A stretch of DNA of 64,000 bases, taken from contig NZ_JAILYH010000010.1 in the NCBI RefSeq assembly GCF_019793435.1, positions 214,897 through 278,896 of the forward strand, given 5' to 3'. Positions 59,624 to 64,000 of the stretch are shown here, piece after piece. Every line of letters starts with the position of its first letter. Position 1 is the stretch's first letter. This stretch comes from Rhizobium redzepovicii (GTDB taxonomy: Bacteria; Pseudomonadota; Alphaproteobacteria; Rhizobiales; Rhizobiaceae). A program made the translations under genes and the position numbers. The notes under the pieces were generated by a model. That model was not told the origin of the DNA, did not search any database, and saw only the letters and a list, made by a program, of their open reading frames with translations.

Positions 59624-60057
59624 CGCAAAAGCCTGCCAGCCGTATTGTCCATATCAACGGCTGGCCAGGCACCGGGAAGCTGACCGTCGGCCGTTTGCTG
59701 GCGGTTTTCGACCATGCCGTGCGTGCCGATCCGGCCGACAGCTTCGTCTTTACCGATGCTCTTGCGGATGACGCGGATGATAGTGCGACGTTTTCCTGGT
59801 ATCTCGATCTGGCTGCCGGCAGGGGCGCGGATCTGGTCGCAGTTCTCCTCGACTGCGCGCCGGAGGAAAATGCCAGGCGCCTCGTCTCCCCCGGCCGATC
59901 GGAGGCGCTCAAGCTGACGGATACGGCGAGGCTGCAACAGCTCCGGGCAAACTATAAACTGTTGCGCGGACTTGCTGAGCACACGGTCGAAATTGATAAG
60001 ACGGATCTTTCGCCGGAGCAGACGACGGCCCGAATTCTCGCGCATATCGGTGTTTGA
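59620..60057 (+). CDS. P-loop kinase-like protein, apparently shortened
   Basis: The 145-residue protein has the P-loop INGWPGTGKLTVGRLL, in which the usual Ser/Thr after Lys is Leu, a known variant in this AAA_33-like kinase family. FTDALADDADD, LDCAPEENARRLVSPGRSE and LKLTDTARLQQLRA match the later parts. The segment normally found after the P-loop, including the DNH substrate region (about 30-40 residues), is missing between RLL and FDHAVRAD. The GTG start overlaps the glyQ stop. Function is unknown. Confidence 0.65.
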   Translation: MTQKPASRIVHINGWPGTGKLTVGRLLAVFDHAVRADPADSFVFTDALADDADDSATFSWYLDLAAGRGADLVAVLLDCAPEENARRLVSPGRSEALKLTDTARLQQLRANYKLLRGLAEHTVEIDKTDLSPEQTTARILAHIGV

Positions 60058-60118
60058 CGGCAACTGGGAATCCTGCGTAGTCTTTGCACCAAGATTACTT
60101 CGTTGCAGGGGATTCGCG

Positions 60119-60670
60119 ATGTATATTGCGCTTGGCGTCATCGTTTTGGTCGCCCTCTATGTCGTCTTCATCTACAACGGCCTGGTTCGCTCGCGGCAGA
60201 TGGCTGAAGAAGCCTGGTCGGGTATCGACGTGCAGCTGAAGCGCCGCGCCGATCTGATCCCGAACCTGATCGAGACGGTCAAGGGTTATGCCGCCCACGA
60301 GAAGTCGACGCTCGAAGAGGTGGTTGCGCTTCGCAACAAGGCGCAGGCCGTGCCAGCAGATGATGTCGCCGGCAGGGCGCAGGCGGAAGGGCTGCTCGGC
60401 CAGGCGCTCGGCCGTGTCATCGCGCTCGCGGAAGCCTATCCCGATCTCAAGGCCAACCAGAATTTTGCCGAGCTGCAGGCCTCGCTCGAAACCATGGAAG
60501 GCGAGCTGCAGATGGCGCGGCGTTATTACAATGGGGCAGCTCGCGACCTCAACGTCAAGGTCGAAAGCTTCCCCTCCAATCTCGTCGCCGGCCAGTTCGG
60601 TTTTGCCAAGCGGGACTATTTCGAAATCACCAACGAGGCCGATCGCGCCGTCCCCAGCGTTAAATTCTGA
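60119..60670 (+). CDS. lemA: LemA family membrane protein
   Basis: The 183-residue protein has an N-terminal membrane helix (ALGVIVLVALYVVFIYNGLV) and a helical bundle domain, with the LemA motif RSRQMAEEAWSGIDVQLKRR, DLIPNLIETVKGYAAHE and ARRYYNGAARDLNVKVESFP. LemA proteins face the periplasm and usually sit next to a TPM or DUF2207 gene. Here DUF2207 lies 1.4 kb downstream, with aroA between. AGGGG precedes the ATG. Confidence 0.92.
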   Translation: MYIALGVIVLVALYVVFIYNGLVRSRQMAEEAWSGIDVQLKRRADLIPNLIETVKGYAAHEKSTLEEVVALRNKAQAVPADDVAGRAQAEGLLGQALGRVIALAEAYPDLKANQNFAELQASLETMEGELQMARRYYNGAARDLNVKVESFPSNLVAGQFGFAKRDYFEITNEADRAVPSVKF

Positions 60671-60781
60671 CGATCCGGCATTTTGCCTTTGCGAAAAAGC
60701 GACTAAGAGCAGGGGCAGACTGCGGCCGGCAAGAGCATGTCGCGCAAAACTGTGCAGCGGCACGATGGACGGAAGAACAGC

Positions 60782-62044
60782 ATGACACGTACAGCCAAAC
60801 TCACGATCATCCCGCCGGACAAGCCGCTTTCGGGCCGCGCCATGCCGCCGGGCTCCAAGTCGATCACCAATCGGGCGCTGCTGCTCGCCGGCCTTGCCAA
60901 GGGCACGAGCCGGCTGACCGGCGCGCTGAAGAGCGACGATACGCGCTATATGGCCGATGCGCTGCGCGCCATGGGCGTTTCGATCGACGAGCCCGACGAC
61001 ACAACCTTCGTCGTCACCGGCAGCGGCAGGCTCCAGCCGCCGAAAGCACCGCTCTTCCTCGGCAATGCCGGCACGGCGACACGCTTCCTGACGGCGGCCG
61101 CCGCCTTGGTCGATGGCACCGTGATCGTCGACGGCGATGAACATATGCGCAAGCGCCCGATCGGCCCGCTGGTTGAGGCGATGCGCACGCTCGGCATCGA
61201 TGCGACCGCCGAGACCGGCTGCCCGCCGGTCACCGTCAAGGGCACCGGCCGCTTCCAGGCCGACCGCATCCGCATCGATGGCGGCCTGTCCAGCCAATAT
61301 GTCTCGGCTTTGCTGATGATGGCGGCCGGCGGCGACCGGCCGGTCGATATCGAGCTCGTCGGCGAGGATATCGGCGCACTCGGTTATATCGATCTGACCA
61401 CGGCGGCGATGAAAGCCTTCGGCGCCAAGGTCGAAAAGACCAGCCCGGTCACCTGGCGGGTCGAGCCGACCGGCTACCGCGCCGCCGACTTCATCGTCGA
61501 ACCCGATGCCTCGGCTGCGACCTATCTCTGGGCCGCCGAAATCCTGACCGGCGGCGCGATCGATCTCGGCGTTCCCGCCGACGCTTTTTCGCAGCCGGAC
61601 GCGCGCGCCTACGACATGATCGCCCGCTTTCCGCAGCTGCCCCCCGAAATCGACGGCTCGCAGATGCAGGATGCCGTTCCGACGCTGGCCGTGCTTGCCG
61701 CCTTCAACGAGACGCCGGTGCGCTTCGTCGGCATCGCCAATCTGCGCGTCAAGGAATGCGACCGCATCCGGGCGCTTTCCTCCGGCCTCAACCGCATTCT
61801 CCCCGGCCTTGCCCGCGAAGAGGGCGACGATCTGATCGTAAAGTCCGATCCGGCCCTTGCGGGAAAGCGTCTTCCGGCCGAGATCGACAGTTTCGCCGAT
61901 CATCGTATCGCCATGAGCTTCGCGCTCGCCGGCCTGAAGATCGACGGCATCACCATTCTTGATCCCGATTGCGTCGGCAAGACCTTCCCCGCCTATTGGC
62001 GGACGCTCGCCGCCCTCGGCGTGACATATCAGAACAAGGATTGA
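60782..62044 (+). CDS. aroA: 3-phosphoshikimate 1-carboxyvinyltransferase (EPSP synthase), class I-like
   Basis: The 420-residue enzyme of the shikimate pathway has PPGSKSITNRALLLAGLAKG (substrate-binding Lys and Ser), LFLGNAGTATRFLTAAAALV, DGDEHMRKRPIGPLVEAM and VKECDRIRAL. LFLGNAGTA follows the class I pattern, not the GNAATGCRL of the class II (CP4) enzyme usual in rhizobia, which normally sits upstream of cmk-rpsA. The Pro found in E. coli AroA after the GNAGTAMR segment is Phe here. The gene lies between lemA and the DUF2207 gene. Confidence 0.88.
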   Translation: MTRTAKLTIIPPDKPLSGRAMPPGSKSITNRALLLAGLAKGTSRLTGALKSDDTRYMADALRAMGVSIDEPDDTTFVVTGSGRLQPPKAPLFLGNAGTATRFLTAAAALVDGTVIVDGDEHMRKRPIGPLVEAMRTLGIDATAETGCPPVTVKGTGRFQADRIRIDGGLSSQYVSALLMMAAGGDRPVDIELVGEDIGALGYIDLTTAAMKAFGAKVEKTSPVTWRVEPTGYRAADFIVEPDASAATYLWAAEILTGGAIDLGVPADAFSQPDARAYDMIARFPQLPPEIDGSQMQDAVPTLAVLAAFNETPVRFVGIANLRVKECDRIRALSSGLNRILPGLAREEGDDLIVKSDPALAGKRLPAEIDSFADHRIAMSFALAGLKIDGITILDPDCVGKTFPAYWRTLAALGVTYQNKD

Positions 62045-62080
62045 CTAGAAGCAGCCGAGGCTGCCGGCGGGGAGACAGGG

Positions 62081-64000
62081 ATGGGGCGTCGGTTTTTCGG
62101 ATTTTGTTTTGCTCTGCTCTTGATGCTGGCGGCCCCGGCGGCTTTCGCTGCCGAGGTCATCGACAGTTTCGCCTCCGCCATCAGGCTCGAAAAGAGCGGC
62201 GCGATGACGGTGGCGGAAACGATCACCGTCAATGCCGAGGGCAACCGGATCAATCACGGCATCTTCCGTGACTTCCCGCTCTATTTCACCGACGCCGAAG
62301 GCCGTCGCCGTAGCGTCGATTTCGATATGGTGTCGGTCACCCGCGACGGCGAAGACGAGCCTTGGCACACGGAATCGATTTCCGGCGGCATCCGCATCTA
62401 TGCCGGTTCCGCCGATGTGTCGGTGACGCCGGGCCGTCACCGCTACGTCTTCACCTACAAGACCAACCGCCAGATCCGCTATTTCGACGATCATGCCGAA
62501 CTCTACTGGAACGTCACCGGCAATGGCTGGATCTTCCCGATCCGCTCGGCCACGGCGACGGTGCAACTGCCGCTGGGTGTTGCCGCCACCGACACGGTCT
62601 TCTTTACCGGCCCTCAGGGCGCGACGGGGAAGAACGCCCGCGTCGATGAAGCCGGCGCCGGCCTGGTCTTTGCCACCACCGCGCCGCTTGCCGCCGGCGA
62701 GGGCCTGACCTTCGCGATCCGCATGCCGAAGGGTTCGATCGATCCGCCGAGCGCCGATATGGAAAGCACCTGGTGGCTCAAGGATAACCGCAATTATTTC
62801 ATCGGCTTCGGCGGCTTGATCCTGGTTTTCGCTTATTACACTCGTTCCTGGCTGAAGGTCGGCCGCGATCCCGCCCGCGGCGTCGTCGTGCCGCGCTGGG
62901 ACGCACCTGAGGGCATCTCGCCGGCGCTGGTCAACTACATCGACAACAAGGGTTTCTCCGGCGGAGGTTGGACGGCGCTTGCTTCAACCGCGCTCAACCT
63001 TGCGGTGCGCGGCTACGTCAAGCTCGAAGACTTGAAGAATTCGATCGTCATCCAGGGCACGGGCAAAGCGCTCGGCAAGGAGAAATTCCAGGCCGGCGAG
63101 ACCGAGCTTCTGAAAGCTGTCGGTGGCGCAGGCAGGACACTGACGATCGACAAGGCCAATGGCGAGCGCGTCAAATCCGTCGGCCAGGCCTTCCGTTCGG
63201 CGATCGAGAAGGAGCATCGCGGCAAATATTACAATTCCAACCTGGCCTATACCGCAGGCGGCATCGCGCTCAGCGCCGCTTCCCTGGTGGCGCTGTTCGT
63301 TTTCGGCTCGCTGCAGCCGGACACGATCGCTCTGATGCTGGTCCCGACGGCGATCGCGGTTTTCGTTGCCGTCTTCGTCGCCGGTTTCATGAGGTCGATG
63401 CATCGCGGTAACTCGCTATTCGGCAAGATCGTCGCCATCATTGCCACGGCGGTCGGTGTTTTCGTCGGCATCAGCATTCTTGCCGTCGTCGTCCTGGCGC
63501 TTGCTTCGTCGCTGGTGCAACTGCACGAAACGCCGATGCTCTTTGCCGTCGGCGGCATCGTGCTGCTCAACATCCTCTATTTCTTCATCATGGGCGCGCC
63601 GACCCCGCTTGGCGCCCGGATGATGGACGGCATAGACGGCCTGCGCCAATATCTGACGCTGGCCGAAAAAGACCGCATGAACACGGCAGGCGCGCCTGAA
63701 ATGTCGCCGCAGCATTTCGAGACGCTGCTGCCCTATGCGGTGGCGCTCGGTGTCGAGAGGCCCTGGTCGCGCACCTTCGAGACCTGGCTTGCAGCCGCCG
63801 CGGCCGGTGCGGCCGCCGCCTATGCGCCCGCCTGGTATTCCGGCAATTTCAACAGCGGCAGTTTCTCCGACCGCGTCGGCGGCTTTTCCTCGTCGATGGC
63901 CTCGACCATCGCCTCGACCATACCCTCGCCGCCGCCGTCGAGCTCGTCCTCCGGTTTTGGCGGCGGCGGTTCGTCGGGGGGCGGTGGCGGAGGCGGGGGA
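62081..64000 (+). CDS. DUF2207 family membrane protein (runs off the right edge)
   Basis: The frame is open for 640 codons to the window end, so it is not complete. A signal peptide (CFALLLMLAAPAAFA) is followed by the DUF2207 extracellular domain (INHGIFRDFPLYF, RHRYVFTYKT, ELYWNVTGNGW). A helix near residue 245 (FIGFGGLILVFAYYTR) and two to three later helices around 390-500 follow. The end has a Gly/Ser-rich run (FGGGGSSGGGG). GGCGGGGAGACAGGG precedes the ATG. The family is often the partner of LemA. Confidence 0.9.
   Translation, partial: MGRRFFGFCFALLLMLAAPAAFAAEVIDSFASAIRLEKSGAMTVAETITVNAEGNRINHGIFRDFPLYFTDAEGRRRSVDFDMVSVTRDGEDEPWHTESISGGIRIYAGSADVSVTPGRHRYVFTYKTNRQIRYFDDHAELYWNVTGNGWIFPIRSATATVQLPLGVAATDTVFFTGPQGATGKNARVDEAGAGLVFATTAPLAAGEGLTFAIRMPKGSIDPPSADMESTWWLKDNRNYFIGFGGLILVFAYYTRSWLKVGRDPARGVVVPRWDAPEGISPALVNYIDNKGFSGGGWTALASTALNLAVRGYVKLEDLKNSIVIQGTGKALGKEKFQAGETELLKAVGGAGRTLTIDKANGERVKSVGQAFRSAIEKEHRGKYYNSNLAYTAGGIALSAASLVALFVFGSLQPDTIALMLVPTAIAVFVAVFVAGFMRSMHRGNSLFGKIVAIIATAVGVFVGISILAVVVLALASSLVQLHETPMLFAVGGIVLLNILYFFIMGAPTPLGARMMDGIDGLRQYLTLAEKDRMNTAGAPEMSPQHFETLLPYAVALGVERPWSRTFETWLAAAAAGAAAAYAPAWYSGNFNSGSFSDRVGGFSSSMASTIASTIPSPPPSSSSSGFGGGGSSGGGGGGGG

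Noticed and set aside
1..64000. tRNA, rRNA, CRISPR, insertion sequences, prophage
   Set aside because: Gaps were scanned by eye for T-arm consensus, direct repeat arrays and transposase or integrase motifs; none was found. A tRNAscan or ISfinder run would settle it.

Overview
The window is chromosomal DNA from an alphaproteobacterium of the Rhizobium (R. etli / R. leguminosarum) type. This rests on the high GC content, the gene content (F0 ATP synthase genes with a b' subunit separate from F1, DUF2093, DUF4170, TldE-LPS clustering, a CIRCE-controlled groES) and several short palindromic intergenic repeats typical of Rhizobiaceae. Genus is inferred from these features; no marker such as 16S rRNA is present. 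No tRNA, rRNA, CRISPR array, prophage or insertion sequence was recognised.

Layout. 1-7.1 kb: start of groES with its promoter and CIRCE operator, a HAD hydrolase, ribF, a RES/Xre toxin-antitoxin pair, ileS and a lipoprotein gene. 7.1-11.1 kb: tadA, a pseudouridine synthase with three in-frame 150-bp tandem repeats, rsmD and a patatin phospholipase. 11.1-15.3 kb (minus strand): a probable copper/metal uptake operon (DUF2946, PepSY membrane protein, periplasmic protein) downstream of a KefB-type antiporter. 15.4-21.4 kb (plus): pmbA, cysQ-like phosphatase, DUF4170, waaA, HAD phosphatase and lpxK, a lipid A/LPS core block. 21.5-25.3 kb: an accessory sugar ABC transporter with a divergent GntR regulator that seems to carry two DNA-binding domains, facing a long perfect inverted repeat. 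25.4-31.8 kb: DUF2093, mutL, a PAS-PAS-REC protein with no kinase domain, a GGDEF-EAL protein and a PRC-barrel protein. 32-36.1 kb: a galactonate-type operon (SDR, dgoK, dgoA, lactonase) divergent from an IclR regulator, with a readable promoter/operator region. 36.3-43.6 kb: a LuxR-type regulator, a gene-free stretch holding a candidate sigma-54 promoter and large RNA-like foldbacks, mrp, corA, kup and sleB. 43.7-46.5 kb: the F0 ATP synthase operon (atpI, B, E, b', b) with promoter and terminator. 46.6-58.3 kb: rnhB, a radical SAM protein, small proteins, the TPR-ispE-moaB operon, a polyprenyl diphosphate synthase, a tRNA methyltransferase, mntH with a candidate metal-regulator box, and an S49 peptidase. 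58.7-64 kb: glyQ, a shortened P-loop kinase, lemA, an EPSP synthase of non-CP4 type, and a DUF2207 membrane protein running off the window.

Most of the window is housekeeping. The parts most worth a second look are the 523-bp gap between the LuxR-type gene and mrp (sigma-54-like promoter plus nested foldbacks), the dual-HTH GntR/operator/ABC module, the dgo promoter region, the tandem-repeat tail of the pseudouridine synthase, and aroA sitting between lemA and its usual DUF2207 partner.
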